A stretch of DNA of 64,000 bases from Novosphingobium sp. TH158 (GTDB taxonomy: Bacteria; Pseudomonadota; Alphaproteobacteria; Sphingomonadales; Sphingomonadaceae): NCBI RefSeq assembly GCF_002855555.1, contig NZ_PKRT01000002.1:186001-250000 (forward strand), given 5' to 3'. Within the stretch, counting starts at the first letter, position 1. Every line of letters starts with the position of its first letter. The notes below the pieces were generated by a model. It had not been told where the DNA came from. It saw only the letters and a program-made list of their open reading frames with translations, and ran no database searches. The position numbers and the translations under genes are program-made. Of the stretch, positions 8,878 through 18,634 are shown piece after piece.

Positions 8878-11703
8878 ATGGGTAACGAGAGCTACGATTT
8901 CTATCCGGCAGACCCGCAGCCCGGCCCCAGCTGGCAGCGGCGGTCATGGCCGCTTGTGGGCGGAGCGTCGGAAGACGATCTGACCCAGGCGCTCGACCCC
9001 ATGAGCCTGAAGACAGCGATCAAGGCCTCAACGGCCAAGGCCGGTGCCGCGCTGGACGAGCGCGCGCTCGAGGCCGCCGCTTCGGACACGATCCGCGCGG
9101 TCATGCTGATCCGCACCTACCGCGTGCGCGGGCACCTCGCGGCCAATCTCGACCCGCTGGGCATCGCCAAGCAGGAGATCCCGGCAGACCTCGACCCGGC
9201 CTACCACGGCTTTACCGAGGCCGATCTTGATCGTCGCGTCTACCTGGGCGGCTACCTCGGCCTCGAATGGGGCACGGTGCGCGAAATCGTCGATACGCTG
9301 CGCCGCAACTACTGCGGCAAGGTGGGCCTTGAATACATGCACATCTCGGACGTGGAGGAACGCCGTTTCCTCCAGGACCGGATGGAAGGCGCCGACAAGC
9401 ACATCGAATTCTCGCCCGAAGGCAAGAAGGCGATCCTTTCCGCCGTGATCCGCGGCGAGCAGTACGAGCGCTTCCTTGGCAAGAAGTACGTCGGCACCAA
9501 GCGCTTCGGCCTTGATGGCGGCGAATCGATGATCCCGGCGCTGGAAGCCGTGATCAAGTACGGCGGCCAGCTGGGCGTGAAGGAAATCGTTTACGGCATG
9601 GCCCATCGCGGCCGCCTGAACGTGCTCGCCAATGTCATGGCCAAGCCGTACAAGGTGATCTTCCACGAGTTCTCGGGCGGCACGGCCAATCCGGAAGACG
9701 TCGGCGGTTCGGGTGACGTCAAGTACCACCTCGGCACCAGCACCGACCGCGAGTTCGACGGGATCAAGGTGCACATGAGCCTGATGCCCAACCCCAGCCA
9801 CCTTGAAACGGTGGACCCGGTGGTTCTGGGCAAGGTGCGCGCCTACCAGCGTTTCCGCGACGATATCGGCAAGGGCCGTCACAAGCAGGTCCTGCCGGTG
9901 CTGATCCACGGCGACGCCGCCTTTGCCGGTCAGGGCATCGTATGGGAGTGCTTCGGCTTTTCCGGCGTGAAGGGTTACAACACCGGCGGCTGCATCCACT
10001 TCATCATCAACAACCAGATCGGCTTCACCACCAGCCCGCAGTTCTCGCGCGGATCGCCCTATCCTTCGGACGTTGCGAAGGGCGTGATGGCGCCGATCAT
10101 CCACGTGAACGGCGATGATCCGGAAGCGGTAACCTTCGCCTGCAAGCTGGCGATCGACTATCGCCAGGCCTTCGGTCGCGACATCGTGGTGGACATGTGG
10201 TGCTATCGCCGCTTCGGCCACAACGAAGGCGACGAGCCCGGCTTCACCCAGCCGCTGATGTACCAGCGCATCCGCCAGCATCCGCCGGTGAGCGAGCTTT
10301 ACGCCAGCCGCCTGGTGAGCGAAGGCGTGATCGACGACGGCTTCGCGCCCGGCATCGTCAACGGCTTTACCGACCACCTCGAAAAGGAATTCGAGGCCGG
10401 CAAGACCTACAAGGCCAACGAGGCTGACTGGTTTGGCGGTCGCTGGTCGGGCTTCAACAAGCCGGTCGATCCCGAAACCGCGCGGCGCAACGTGCCGACC
10501 GGCATCGACGGCAAGCTGCTGGAAAGCCTTGGCCGCACCCTGACCACGGTTCCCGAAGGTCTGACGGTTCACAAGACGCTGGACCGCGTGCTGGAAGCCA
10601 AGCGCGAGATGTTCCGGTCCGGCACCGGCTTCGACTGGGCCACCGGCGAAGCACTGGCCTTCGGATCGCTGCTGTCGGAAGGCTATGCAGTGCGCCTCTC
10701 GGGCCAGGATTCGGGGCGCGGCACCTTCAGCCAGCGTCACGCGGTCTGGGTCGACCAGACCAACGAGGACAAGTACGTCCCGCTCAACACCGTGCCGCAT
10801 GGCCACTTCGAAGTGCATGACAGCCCGCTTTCGGAATACGGCGTGCTGGGCTTCGAATACGGCTATGCCAGCGCCGACCCCAAGACGCTGGTGCTCTGGG
10901 AAGCCCAGTTCGGCGATTTCGCCAACGGTGCGCAGATCGTCATCGACCAGTATATCGCCAGCTCGGAAAGCAAGTGGTTGCGCGCCAACGGCCTCGTGAT
11001 GCTGCTGCCGCACGGCTATGAAGGCCAGGGCCCGGAACACTCGTCCGCCCGGCTTGAACGCTATCTGCAGCTTTGCGCGCAGGACAACATGCAGGTGTGC
11101 AACATCACCACGCCGTCCAACTATTTCCACGCGCTGCGCCGCCAGATGCACCGGCCCTTCCGCAAGCCGCTGATCATCATGACGCCCAAGAGCCTGCTTC
11201 GCCACCCGCTGGCCAAGTCCGAGCTTGAGGACTTCATCGGCGAAAGCCACTTCCGCCGCATCATGTCTGACCGGACTCCGCCCGCCGATGACAAGATCAA
11301 GCGGCTGGTGCTGTGCTCGGGCAAGGTCGGCTACGACCTGATGGAAGCCCGCGATGCCGAAGGGCTGGACGATACCACCGTGCTGCGGCTCGAACAGCTC
11401 TACCCCTTCCCCGGGGAGCCGCTGGCCCTGCGCATTTCGCGCATGAAGAACCTCGAAGAGGTCGTCTGGTGCCAGGAAGAGCCAAAAAACAACGGCGCCT
11501 GGTTCTTCGTCGAACCGCTGATCGAGGAAGCGCTGGAGGCGGCGAAGTGCCGCATCACCCGCGCCCGCTATGCCGGCCGTTCGGCCAGCGCATCGCCCGC
11601 CACGGGTCTCGCCAAGCGCCATACCATGGAACAGGGCGCGCTCGTCGCCGATGCGCTGGGCCTGTCCGTCCGCAAGGAAATCCGCCGCCAGAAGAAGGCT
11701 TGA
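8878..11703 (+). CDS. sucA: 2-oxoglutarate dehydrogenase E1 component
   Basis: A 941-residue thiamine-diphosphate enzyme that decarboxylates 2-oxoglutarate and passes the succinyl group to the SucB lipoyl domain. It has the short N-terminal E2-binding segment (YDFYPADPQPGPSWQ), the AHRGRLNVLANV motif, the HGDAAFAGQGIVWE thiamine-binding part, INNQIGFTTSP, and the C-terminal transketolase-like half with LLPHGYEGQGPEHSS. Length is normal for the family. A gap of 124 bases separates it from sucD, so an internal promoter is possible; sucB follows after 9 bases. Confidence 0.96.
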   Translation: MGNESYDFYPADPQPGPSWQRRSWPLVGGASEDDLTQALDPMSLKTAIKASTAKAGAALDERALEAAASDTIRAVMLIRTYRVRGHLAANLDPLGIAKQEIPADLDPAYHGFTEADLDRRVYLGGYLGLEWGTVREIVDTLRRNYCGKVGLEYMHISDVEERRFLQDRMEGADKHIEFSPEGKKAILSAVIRGEQYERFLGKKYVGTKRFGLDGGESMIPALEAVIKYGGQLGVKEIVYGMAHRGRLNVLANVMAKPYKVIFHEFSGGTANPEDVGGSGDVKYHLGTSTDREFDGIKVHMSLMPNPSHLETVDPVVLGKVRAYQRFRDDIGKGRHKQVLPVLIHGDAAFAGQGIVWECFGFSGVKGYNTGGCIHFIINNQIGFTTSPQFSRGSPYPSDVAKGVMAPIIHVNGDDPEAVTFACKLAIDYRQAFGRDIVVDMWCYRRFGHNEGDEPGFTQPLMYQRIRQHPPVSELYASRLVSEGVIDDGFAPGIVNGFTDHLEKEFEAGKTYKANEADWFGGRWSGFNKPVDPETARRNVPTGIDGKLLESLGRTLTTVPEGLTVHKTLDRVLEAKREMFRSGTGFDWATGEALAFGSLLSEGYAVRLSGQDSGRGTFSQRHAVWVDQTNEDKYVPLNTVPHGHFEVHDSPLSEYGVLGFEYGYASADPKTLVLWEAQFGDFANGAQIVIDQYIASSESKWLRANGLVMLLPHGYEGQGPEHSSARLERYLQLCAQDNMQVCNITTPSNYFHALRRQMHRPFRKPLIIMTPKSLLRHPLAKSELEDFIGESHFRRIMSDRTPPADDKIKRLVLCSGKVGYDLMEARDAEGLDDTTVLRLEQLYPFPGEPLALRISRMKNLEEVVWCQEEPKNNGAWFFVEPLIEEALEAAKCRITRARYAGRSASASPATGLAKRHTMEQGALVADALGLSVRKEIRRQKKA

Positions 11704-11712
11704 GGAAACACC

Positions 11713-12924
11713 ATGTCCACCGAAGTCAAAGTTCCCGTCCTGGGCGAATCCGTTTCCGAGGCCACCATCGGCCAGTGGCTCAAGCAGCCCGGCGAGGCGG
11801 TCAAGGCAGACGAGCCCATTGCCAGCCTTGAAACCGACAAGGTCGCGATCGAGGTCATGGCACCGGTTGCCGGCGTCATGGGCGCACAGCTTGCCAAGGA
11901 AGGCGACAACGTCTCGGTCGGCGCGTTGATCGCAACCATCGAGGAAGGCAGCGGCGCTGCCGCAGCGGCTGCACCTGCCGTCGCTCCGGTGCCTGCGCCT
12001 GCCGCCGCTCCGGCCGGTGAGCCGGCGGGCGATCCCGTCACTCTTTCTCCGGCGGTGCGCCGTGCCATTCTTGAGCACGGGATCGACCCGGCCAGCATCA
12101 AGGGCACCGGCAAGGACGGCCGCATCACCAAGGAAGACGTGATCGCCGCCGCCGCTGCAAAGGCCTCGGCCCCTGCCACCACCACCAGCGCCCCGGCTGC
12201 ACCTGCCGCCGCCCCTGCCGGGGGCCGCAACGGGGAACGCGTCAAGATGACGCGCCTGCGCCAGACCATCGCCCGTCGCCTGAAGGAAGCGCAGGAAAAT
12301 GCCGCGCTGCTTACCACCTTCAACGATGTCGACATGTCGGCCGTTATTGCCGCTCGCGACAAGTACAAGGACCTGTTCGAGAAGAAGCACGGCACGCGCC
12401 TTGGCTTCATGGGCTTCTTCGCCAAGGCAGCCTGCCTGGCGCTGAAGGACGTGCCTGCCGTCAACGCCTACATCGAAGGCGACGAAATCGTCTATCACGA
12501 CTACGTCGACATCTCGGTCGCGGTTTCGGCACCCAACGGTCTCGTCACGCCGGTCGTGCGCGATTGCCAGGATCTGTCCTTCGCGGGCATCGAAAAGGCG
12601 ATTGCCGATTATGGCAAGGCGGCCAAGGAAGGCACCCTGAAGCTGACCGACCTGCAGGGCGGCACCTTCACCATTTCCAACGGCGGCGTCTTCGGCTCGC
12701 TGATGTCCACCCCGATCATCAACCCGCCGCAGTCGGCCGTGCTCGGCCTGCACCGCATCGAAGACCGCGCGGTTGTCCGCAATGGCGAGATCGTCATCCG
12801 CCCGATGATGTACATCGCCCTGTCCTATGACCACCGCATCATCGACGGACGCGAAGCCGTGACCGCGCTGAAGATCATCAAGGAAGCGATCGAGGATCCC
12901 ACCCGCCTCCTGATCGACCTGTAA
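11713..12924 (+). CDS. sucB: 2-oxoglutarate dehydrogenase E2, dihydrolipoyl succinyltransferase
   Basis: A 403-residue E2 protein. One lipoyl domain (residues 1-77) carries the lipoylated Lys43 in ETDKVAIEV. An Ala/Pro-rich linker, the peripheral E1/E3-binding domain (about 110-145, [15 protein letters not shown]), a second Ala/Pro linker and the catalytic domain follow. The catalytic motif is DHRIIDG with His374 and Asp378. It transfers the succinyl group to CoA. It is co-transcribed with sucA (9-base gap) and lpd (10-base gap). Confidence 0.96.
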   Translation: MSTEVKVPVLGESVSEATIGQWLKQPGEAVKADEPIASLETDKVAIEVMAPVAGVMGAQLAKEGDNVSVGALIATIEEGSGAAAAAAPAVAPVPAPAAAPAGEPAGDPVTLSPAVRRAILEHGIDPASIKGTGKDGRITKEDVIAAAAAKASAPATTTSAPAAPAAAPAGGRNGERVKMTRLRQTIARRLKEAQENAALLTTFNDVDMSAVIAARDKYKDLFEKKHGTRLGFMGFFAKAACLALKDVPAVNAYIEGDEIVYHDYVDISVAVSAPNGLVTPVVRDCQDLSFAGIEKAIADYGKAAKEGTLKLTDLQGGTFTISNGGVFGSLMSTPIINPPQSAVLGLHRIEDRAVVRNGEIVIRPMMYIALSYDHRIIDGREAVTALKIIKEAIEDPTRLLIDL

Positions 12925-12934
12925 GGAGCCGACC

Positions 12935-14341
12935 ATGGCTGACCAGACCTACGATTATGACGTGATCTTCATCGGCGCCGGTCCCGGCGGCTATGTCGGC
13001 GCGATCCGCGCGGCGCAGCTGGGGCTGAAGACCGCTTGCGTGGAAAGCCGCGAAACGCTTGGCGGAACCTGCCTCAACGTTGGCTGCATTCCGTCGAAGG
13101 CGCTGCTGCACGGCTCCGAAAAGTTCGAGGAAGCCGCCAACGGCTCGCTCGCCCGCTATGGCGTCAAGCTCGGCAAGGTCGAACTCGATCTTGCCGCACT
13201 CCAGGCAGACAAGGCGGAAGCTGTCAAAGGGCTCACCGGCGGCATCGAATTCCTGTTCAAGAAGAACAAGGTCGATTGGCTGAAGGGCAATGGCGCATTC
13301 AAGGATGCGCATACCATCACGGTTGCCGGCAAGGATTACACCGCCCGCGAAGTGGTGATCGCGACCGGTTCGAGCGTTACCCCGCTGCCGGGCGTGGATG
13401 TCGACAACGACAAGGGCGTGATCGTCGATTCCACCGGCGCATTGGCGCTTGCCAAGGTGCCGCAGCACCTCGTGGTGATCGGCGGCGGCGTTATCGGGCT
13501 GGAGCTTGGCTCGGTATGGCGTCGTCTCGGTGCCAAGGTGACCGTGGTCGAATTCCTCGACCAGCTGCTTCCGGGCATGGACGGCGATATCCGCAAGGAA
13601 GCCGCCAAGGTGTTCAAGAAGCAGGGCATGGAGCTGAAGCTGGGCACCAAGGTCACGGGCGCCGTGGTCAAGGGCAAGAAGGCAACGCTGACGCTGGAAC
13701 CGGCCAAGGGCGGTGCCGCCGAAACGCTGGAAGCGGACTGCGTGCTTGTCGCCATCGGCCGTCGCCCGAACGTGGCGGGCCTTAACATCGAGGCGATCGG
13801 CCTGCAGCTCAACGCGCGCGGCCAGATCGATACCGGCCACGATTTCCGCACCAGCGTCGGCGGCGTGCGTGCAATCGGCGATGTCATTCCCGGTCCCATG
13901 CTCGCCCACAAGGCCGAGGACGAAGGCATTGCCGTGGCGGAATACATCGCCACCGGCACCGGCATCGTCAATCATGCGGTCATCCCGGGCGTGGTCTACA
14001 CCATGCCCGAATTCGCCGGCGTCGGCCTGACCGAGGAAGCCGCCCGCGAACAGGGTGAGATCAAGGTCGGCAAGTTCCCGATGCTGGCCAACAGCCGCGC
14101 CAAGACCAATCACGAGCCCGATGGCTTCGTGAAGGTGATCGCCGATGCCCGCACCGATCGCGTGCTGGGCGTGTGGTGCATCGCTTCGGTGGCAGGCACG
14201 ATGATCGCGCAGGCGGCACAGGCCATGGAATTCGGCGCCACGTCGGAAGACATTGCCTATACCTGCCACGCCCATCCGACCCATTCGGAAGCGGTCAAGG
14301 AAGCCGCCATGGCCGTGACCGGCAAACCGATCCACATCTGA
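12935..14341 (+). CDS. lpd: dihydrolipoyl dehydrogenase (E3)
   Basis: A 468-residue FAD-dependent enzyme that reoxidises dihydrolipoamide with NAD. The FAD motif GAGPGGYVGAI is at residues 14-24, the redox-active disulfide is GGTCLNVGC (Cys46, Cys51), an NAD-binding IGGGVIGLELGS lies near the middle, and the C-terminal HPTHSE supplies the catalytic His-Glu pair. The position after sucB indicates it serves the 2-oxoglutarate complex. It may also serve pyruvate dehydrogenase if no second lpd exists. Confidence 0.96.
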   Translation: MADQTYDYDVIFIGAGPGGYVGAIRAAQLGLKTACVESRETLGGTCLNVGCIPSKALLHGSEKFEEAANGSLARYGVKLGKVELDLAALQADKAEAVKGLTGGIEFLFKKNKVDWLKGNGAFKDAHTITVAGKDYTAREVVIATGSSVTPLPGVDVDNDKGVIVDSTGALALAKVPQHLVVIGGGVIGLELGSVWRRLGAKVTVVEFLDQLLPGMDGDIRKEAAKVFKKQGMELKLGTKVTGAVVKGKKATLTLEPAKGGAAETLEADCVLVAIGRRPNVAGLNIEAIGLQLNARGQIDTGHDFRTSVGGVRAIGDVIPGPMLAHKAEDEGIAVAEYIATGTGIVNHAVIPGVVYTMPEFAGVGLTEEAAREQGEIKVGKFPMLANSRAKTNHEPDGFVKVIADARTDRVLGVWCIASVAGTMIAQAAQAMEFGATSEDIAYTCHAHPTHSEAVKEAAMAVTGKPIHI

Positions 14342-14453
14342 GACCTTTTCGCCATTGCGAGGGCGCGTGCGCCATGGCAATCCGGCGCCTTAACCGGCGG
14401 CCGGGTCGCCCCAGCGCGCCTGCAATGGCTCAGCCGATTAAGAAGGAAATCCC

Positions 14454-14666
14454 ATGTCCAGCACCGTTTCTCTGAAGCTCAACCAGGATGAGCTCGAAAT
14501 CCTCGTCGATGCTCTCGAAGCGGACATGGAAGGCTACCTCGAAGCCGCCAAGGAAGCCCGCGGCCGCAACAATGCGCGCGAGGAGGTCGAAACCTTCAAC
14601 GAGGCAGCGGAACGCATTCAGGCCGTGCTGAACAAGGTTCAGGCCCTGGTCGAAGACGAAGACTGA
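14454..14666 (+). CDS. small acidic helical protein, unknown function
   Basis: Seventy residues, strongly acidic and heptad-like (LKLNQDELEILVDALEADME, then EEVETFNEAAERI), so probably a short helical hairpin or coiled coil. There is no signal peptide and no cysteine. A good ribosome site AAGGAAA precedes the ATG. It is followed after four bases by the PepSY gene, so the two are probably co-transcribed. I do not recognise a characterised family. Confidence 0.65.
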   Translation: MSSTVSLKLNQDELEILVDALEADMEGYLEAAKEARGRNNAREEVETFNEAAERIQAVLNKVQALVEDED

Positions 14667-14670
14667 AACC

Positions 14671-15333
14671 ATGATGCGCCGCTTCGCCCGCTGGCACATC
14701 TGGCTGGGGTGGATCGTCGCAATTCCTGTCCTGCTCTGGCTTGCCAGCGGCCTGTTCATGGCCGCCCGGCCGATCGAGGAAGTGCGCGGAGAGCACCTGC
14801 GCAGGCCTGCCGTGCCGGTCGATGCCGCAGGGCTTGTCGCGCCGCGTGCAACCGGGAGCATCGCCAGGATCGCCCTTGTCGACCAGGCGGGACGTCCGGT
14901 CTGGACGGTCACAACTGCTGACAAGTCCGTGCAGCGTTTCGATGCCCGCAGCGGAGCACGGCTTGGCCCGGTGGACGAGGCAGAGGCCCGGCGCATCGCC
15001 TCGTCGACCTATGCCGGAAAGCACGCCCTGCTGGGGATCAGCGCTTTCGCCGCAGACGCCGCTCCGCTCGAACTGCGCCGCCCGCGTCCATCTTGGCAGG
15101 CCAGCTTCGCGGATGGCACGAACCTTTACATCGACGCGCAGAGTGGCGAGGTGCTGGCGCTGCGCACCCGCTGGTGGCGCGCCTATGACCTGCTTTGGGG
15201 CCTGCACATCATGGACCTCGAAGGCCGGGAAAACGCGCACAACCCCTGGGTATGGACGTTGGGCAGCACGGCGCTGGCAACCTCGTTGCTGGGCGCGATC
15301 CTGCTGTTCCGCCGGCGTCGCCGCGCCAAGTGA
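14671..15333 (+). CDS. PepSY-domain membrane protein
   Basis: A 220-residue protein with a helix near residues 10-31 (IWLGWIVAIPVLLWLASG) and another near the C-terminus (TLGSTALATSLLGAILLF), with a periplasmic domain between them. The pattern WHIWLGWI...LLWLASGLFM and the YIDAQSGEVLALR segment are those of PepSY-associated membrane proteins, often linked to iron or copper reduction or peptidase inhibition; the exact role is unknown. Two ATGs in tandem (14671, 14674) could start it. The stop TGA abuts the stop of the convergent P450 gene (TGATCA). Confidence 0.7.
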   Translation: MMRRFARWHIWLGWIVAIPVLLWLASGLFMAARPIEEVRGEHLRRPAVPVDAAGLVAPRATGSIARIALVDQAGRPVWTVTTADKSVQRFDARSGARLGPVDEAEARRIASSTYAGKHALLGISAFAADAAPLELRRPRPSWQASFADGTNLYIDAQSGEVLALRTRWWRAYDLLWGLHIMDLEGRENAHNPWVWTLGSTALATSLLGAILLFRRRRRAK

Positions 15334-16647
15334 TCAGCCGGGCAGCGGATCGAATTCCAGGTGCAGTTCGGCCAGTGCGTTGAGCACATAGGTCGGTTCG
15401 TGGCGGAAGCGGCGCGCGCCTTCGGGGCCGTGATGCGCTTCTGAAAGCCGGATATTGCCCATCCGGGCCAGCAGGCGCTCAAGGCTCACCGTCACCTCGC
15501 GGCGCGCCAGCGGGGCTCCGATGCAGGTATGGGCGCCACGTCCGAAGGCCAGGTGCTCCTTCAATTTGGGGCGGTCCATGCGGAATTCGTCCGGGCTTTC
15601 CCAACGGCGGGGATCGCGGTTTCCGGCCATCGGCGAATACATCATCACCGTGCCGGCCTTGATCTCAACGCCGCCCAGCGTCGTCGTCTTCTGGCAGATG
15701 CGCCCGCCGCTTTTCACTGCACCGTCGAGCCGCAGGCACTCCTCGATGAAGTCGGGGATCTTCTTCGGGTCGTCACGCAACGCCTGCTGCACGTCTGGCC
15801 GTTCGGCGATGACCTTCAGGCAGGCGCAAAGCAGGCGGTTGGTCGTGTCCTGGCCGGCACCGAATAGGAAGGCAGACAGCGCGGTAATGTCAACCAGACC
15901 CGGCTTGGCCCCATCGGGGAAGCGGGCAGTCGCCACGTCATTCAGCACGTCGTCCCGCTTGCCGAGCAGGCGGGCAAAGGGTGCCATCAGCGGATGGTTA
16001 GCCAGCCGCCGACGGGCAAGGATCTTGAACAGGTCCTTGCCCAACGCCACGAGCGGGTTCTGCATCATTTCTTCGCGCGTTGCGCCGATCTTCACCGGAA
16101 CCGTCCCTTCCAGAAGCTTGCGGAACCGGTTGCGCACATCATCGGGCAGGCCCAGCACGTCGGCGATCACCAGCGTGGCATAGGGACCGCCGTATTGCGT
16201 GGCGACCTCCACCTTGCCGTCGGCGACCCATTCCTCGATCAGGCTGTCGGCCGTTTCACGCAGCCCCGGCTCCAGTTCGCGCAGGCGGCTGGGCGTGAAA
16301 AGGCGGGCCAGGATCGAGCGCAGGTCGGCATGGCGTTTTCCCTGCTGCGAAGTGATCTGGTCGGAGAATTCGATCTTGCTGCGCGCCGCCTCCAGCTCGG
16401 CGGTAATGTCGTCCCCGGCGGGCTCAAAGGGAAGCTTCACTTCCGCGCCGATCACGGAATTGATCGTGCTGAAATGCTCCGTATCGAGCGCAAGCTGGAT
16501 CGTCTCGTCAAAGCCGGTCACGGCGTAGACGTTGCGCCCGGGCAGCTTGGTCACCGGCCCCTGCGCGCGCAGCCAGTGGAAGTATTCGTGCGTTTCCTCG
16601 ACCAGTTCGGCGTCGGTGTAAAAATCGACCTTGGCGAAATCGCGCAC
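15334..16647 (-). CDS. cytochrome P450
   Basis: A 437-residue soluble bacterial P450. The I-helix oxygen-activation motif is LFGAGQDTTNRLL, the K-helix ExxR is ECLR, and the haem-ligand loop is FGRGAHTCIGAPLARRE, with Cys as axial ligand. It has no membrane anchor, so it is a class I type needing a ferredoxin and reductase, neither of which is adjacent. The substrate cannot be read from sequence; sphingomonad P450s often act on terpenoids, alkanes or aromatics. The upstream stretch on the minus strand contains TATATCATAAC, a possible -10. Confidence 0.93.
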   Translation of the reverse strand: MRDFAKVDFYTDAELVEETHEYFHWLRAQGPVTKLPGRNVYAVTGFDETIQLALDTEHFSTINSVIGAEVKLPFEPAGDDITAELEAARSKIEFSDQITSQQGKRHADLRSILARLFTPSRLRELEPGLRETADSLIEEWVADGKVEVATQYGGPYATLVIADVLGLPDDVRNRFRKLLEGTVPVKIGATREEMMQNPLVALGKDLFKILARRRLANHPLMAPFARLLGKRDDVLNDVATARFPDGAKPGLVDITALSAFLFGAGQDTTNRLLCACLKVIAERPDVQQALRDDPKKIPDFIEECLRLDGAVKSGGRICQKTTTLGGVEIKAGTVMMYSPMAGNRDPRRWESPDEFRMDRPKLKEHLAFGRGAHTCIGAPLARREVTVSLERLLARMGNIRLSEAHHGPEGARRFRHEPTYVLNALAELHLEFDPLPG

Positions 16648-16771
16648 CGGCCTTCTCCCGTTATGATATAGTGTGGATCATTAAGCCCAGCATCCTCGCG
16701 ATTGTCAATCGCCGTGGGGGCATGTTCAAGCGCCGGCTAGGAATCAGCCGGCCTTGCGCTATGCTTGCGGC

Positions 16772-17254
16772 ATGCGAACCTGCCTCTTCGCCCTGTCGCT
16801 CGCCCCCGCAGTCCCGGCTCTTGCGGCGGACGGCCCGCCGGACCAGTCGCTCGCCATGTTCGACCGGCTGGCCGGCAAGTGCTTCGTTGCTTCGATCGGC
16901 CCGGGCGCGAGCGACACCCATTGTTTCGAAAAGGTCTTCGGCGGCAAGCACGTCCGCGACCGGCATGTTGTGACGATCGACGGCAAGGCTGCCTATCGCG
17001 GCGAGACCATCTACAGCCATGCCGCTGCCGAGGTGGAATTCACCTATATCAACTCGCTTGGCGGGGTGGGCCAAGGCAAGGCCCGGGCAACAGCCTCCGG
17101 CATCGACTTCACCGGATCGATGCGCGCTGCACCGGCCAATGATCCGCAATCGATGGACAGCAAGTGGCTCTGGCAACCTAGCGGCGGCTACCAGGCGTCA
17201 GACAGCGCCGGAAAGCCGGTCACCTTCCGCCCGGTTCCGGCGAAGCGGCGATGA
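16772..17254 (+). CDS. exported protein of unknown function
   Basis: A 160-residue protein with a signal peptide MRTCLFALSLAPAVPALAADG. The mature part contains FDRLAGKCFVASI and later DTHCFEKVFGGKHVRDRHVV, so one Cys pair is possible. It resembles small periplasmic beta proteins with a calycin-like look (YRGETIYSH...VEFTYINS), but I cannot name the family. The start is taken at ATG 16772 because an upstream TTG adds residues without signal-peptide character. It ends in an ATGA overlap with the next gene, so the two form one unit. Confidence 0.65.
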   Translation: MRTCLFALSLAPAVPALAADGPPDQSLAMFDRLAGKCFVASIGPGASDTHCFEKVFGGKHVRDRHVVTIDGKAAYRGETIYSHAAAEVEFTYINSLGGVGQGKARATASGIDFTGSMRAAPANDPQSMDSKWLWQPSGGYQASDSAGKPVTFRPVPAKRR

Positions 17255-17892
17255 CAGCTCCCGATTTCCCTCTCGCCTCGATCCCGGCAGCGCTCGACCT
17301 TGCCGGCATAGCCGTGTTTGCCCTCACCGGAGCGCTGCTTGCCGCACAACTGCGCCAGACCTTCGTGACCGTGGCCTTCTTTGCGTTGGTAACCGGCGTT
17401 GGCGGCGGATCAGTGCGCGATCTGCTGATCGGGGCGCCCGTCTTCTGGATTCATGACCCCTGGGTTGCACCGGTGTGCCTGGGAACGGCGCTGCTTGCCT
17501 GGTTCACCCCCACGCACTGGTGGGAAGGCGAATTGCTCGACTGGGCCGATGCGGCGGGCCTCGCCGCCTATTCGGTGATCGGCACCGCCAAGTCGCTCGC
17601 CTTTGGCGTCCCCATGGTTCCCGCCGTGCTGATGGGGATTATCACCGGCTGCGTCGGCGGGGTTATCCGCGACGTGCTTGCCGGGCGCCCCTCGATCCTG
17701 ATGCGGCCGGAACTCTACGTGACGGCGGCAGCGCTCTCCGCAACGCTGGCAGCGGCGATATCCTCGCTCGATCGCCATTTCGCCTGGTCCGTGGCCATGG
17801 CCGCAGGCTTTACCCTGCGCGGGGCGGCAATCCGCAAAAAACTGGCGCTGCCCGCCTATGGCAGCAGGCAGCGCCATCGAGGGACGGACTGA
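17251..17892 (+). CDS. TRIC-like trimeric cation channel (UPF0126 family)
   Basis: A 213-residue protein of about seven membrane helices built as two similar halves. The first glycine motif, TGVGGGSVRDLLIGAPVFWI, is repeated in the second half as GVIRDVLAGRPSIL, the signature of the YadS/YicG (UPF0126) family whose prokaryotic members form TRIC-type potassium channels. The start overlaps the previous stop (ATGA). It converges on the next gene with stop codons touching as TGATCA. Confidence 0.85.
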   Translation: MTAPDFPLASIPAALDLAGIAVFALTGALLAAQLRQTFVTVAFFALVTGVGGGSVRDLLIGAPVFWIHDPWVAPVCLGTALLAWFTPTHWWEGELLDWADAAGLAAYSVIGTAKSLAFGVPMVPAVLMGIITGCVGGVIRDVLAGRPSILMRPELYVTAAALSATLAAAISSLDRHFAWSVAMAAGFTLRGAAIRKKLALPAYGSRQRHRGTD

Positions 17893-18507
17893 TCAGTTGC
17901 GCAGGGGTTGCGCGGTTTCGACCGAGAACCCGCGAATACGGCCGGATCCATCGACCGAGCAATTCCACGGCGAGCCGTTGCTGGTGCGCCCTTCGACGCG
18001 CCAGCCTTCGCCATCCCGGTTGACGGCATCGACGGTATCGACCCTGCTGGTGCCACGCTCCACCTCGGCAACACAGCCGTCCACTGCGCTGTCCAGAGAG
18101 CGCGAACGGCCCCAGTCCTGAGGGGTATCTTCGCGCCGGTCGTCACCATAACGCCAGCCATCGTCATCGCGGCGGTCGCGATCATCACGCTCGCGCTCAC
18201 GCTTGTCCTTGCTGCTCTTGCTGGCGGCAGAAGCGATCGCGGCGATCGTGCCGATCACCAGCACGCCGGCCAGAACATCGCCGGCACTGACGCCATCATC
18301 GTGACGATAACGGCGACCCCAGCCTTCGTTCCAGCCACGACCCCAACCACCCCAGCCGCGATTCTGTGCGACATCGGCGGGCAGGCTGCCAGCCGCTGGT
18401 GTACCGTGGCGGGCGTGATGCACAGGCGCGGCGGCAAAGGCCGGCGTCGCCATCATGGTGAAGGCCGCCAGCGTAGCGGCGATAGTGCCGAAAGACCGGT
18501 TGTTCAT
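17893..18507 (-). CDS. exported protein with glycine-zipper-like segment
   Basis: A 204-residue protein with a signal peptide (FGTIAATLAAFTMMATPAFA), a Trp/Gly/Arg-rich stretch (RGWGGWGRGWNEGWGRR), a hydrophobic helix AGDVLAGVLVIGTIAAIASAA, a very charged Arg/Asp stretch, and a C-terminal beta part with one Cys pair (DGCVAEVE and PWNCSVDG). The order resembles small outer-membrane or periplasmic proteins common in sphingomonads. The start at 18507 is preferred because AGGGGA lies about 7 bases upstream; the ATG at 18513 abuts that site. No function is proposed. Confidence 0.65.
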   Translation of the reverse strand: MNNRSFGTIAATLAAFTMMATPAFAAAPVHHARHGTPAAGSLPADVAQNRGWGGWGRGWNEGWGRRYRHDDGVSAGDVLAGVLVIGTIAAIASAASKSSKDKRERERDDRDRRDDDGWRYGDDRREDTPQDWGRSRSLDSAVDGCVAEVERGTSRVDTVDAVNRDGEGWRVEGRTSNGSPWNCSVDGSGRIRGFSVETAQPLRN

Positions 18508-18634
18508 GGGCATTCCCCTAAATCGCGCGCATTGGCCTCAGCCCCGCACCTTGCGGAACCCGATCCGGCTTGCGCGCGAACCTGACTTGCGGGCTAGGGT
18601 CAGCCGGCTTTCACGCGGCTGAACGCCGATGAGG

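Noticed and set aside
9028..12936. A 1302-codon open frame on the minus strand opposite sucA and sucB
   Set aside because: It is antisense to two certain genes. Long open antisense frames are expected in GC-rich DNA with strong codon bias, and its protein is a His/Arg/Ala-rich mix without domains.
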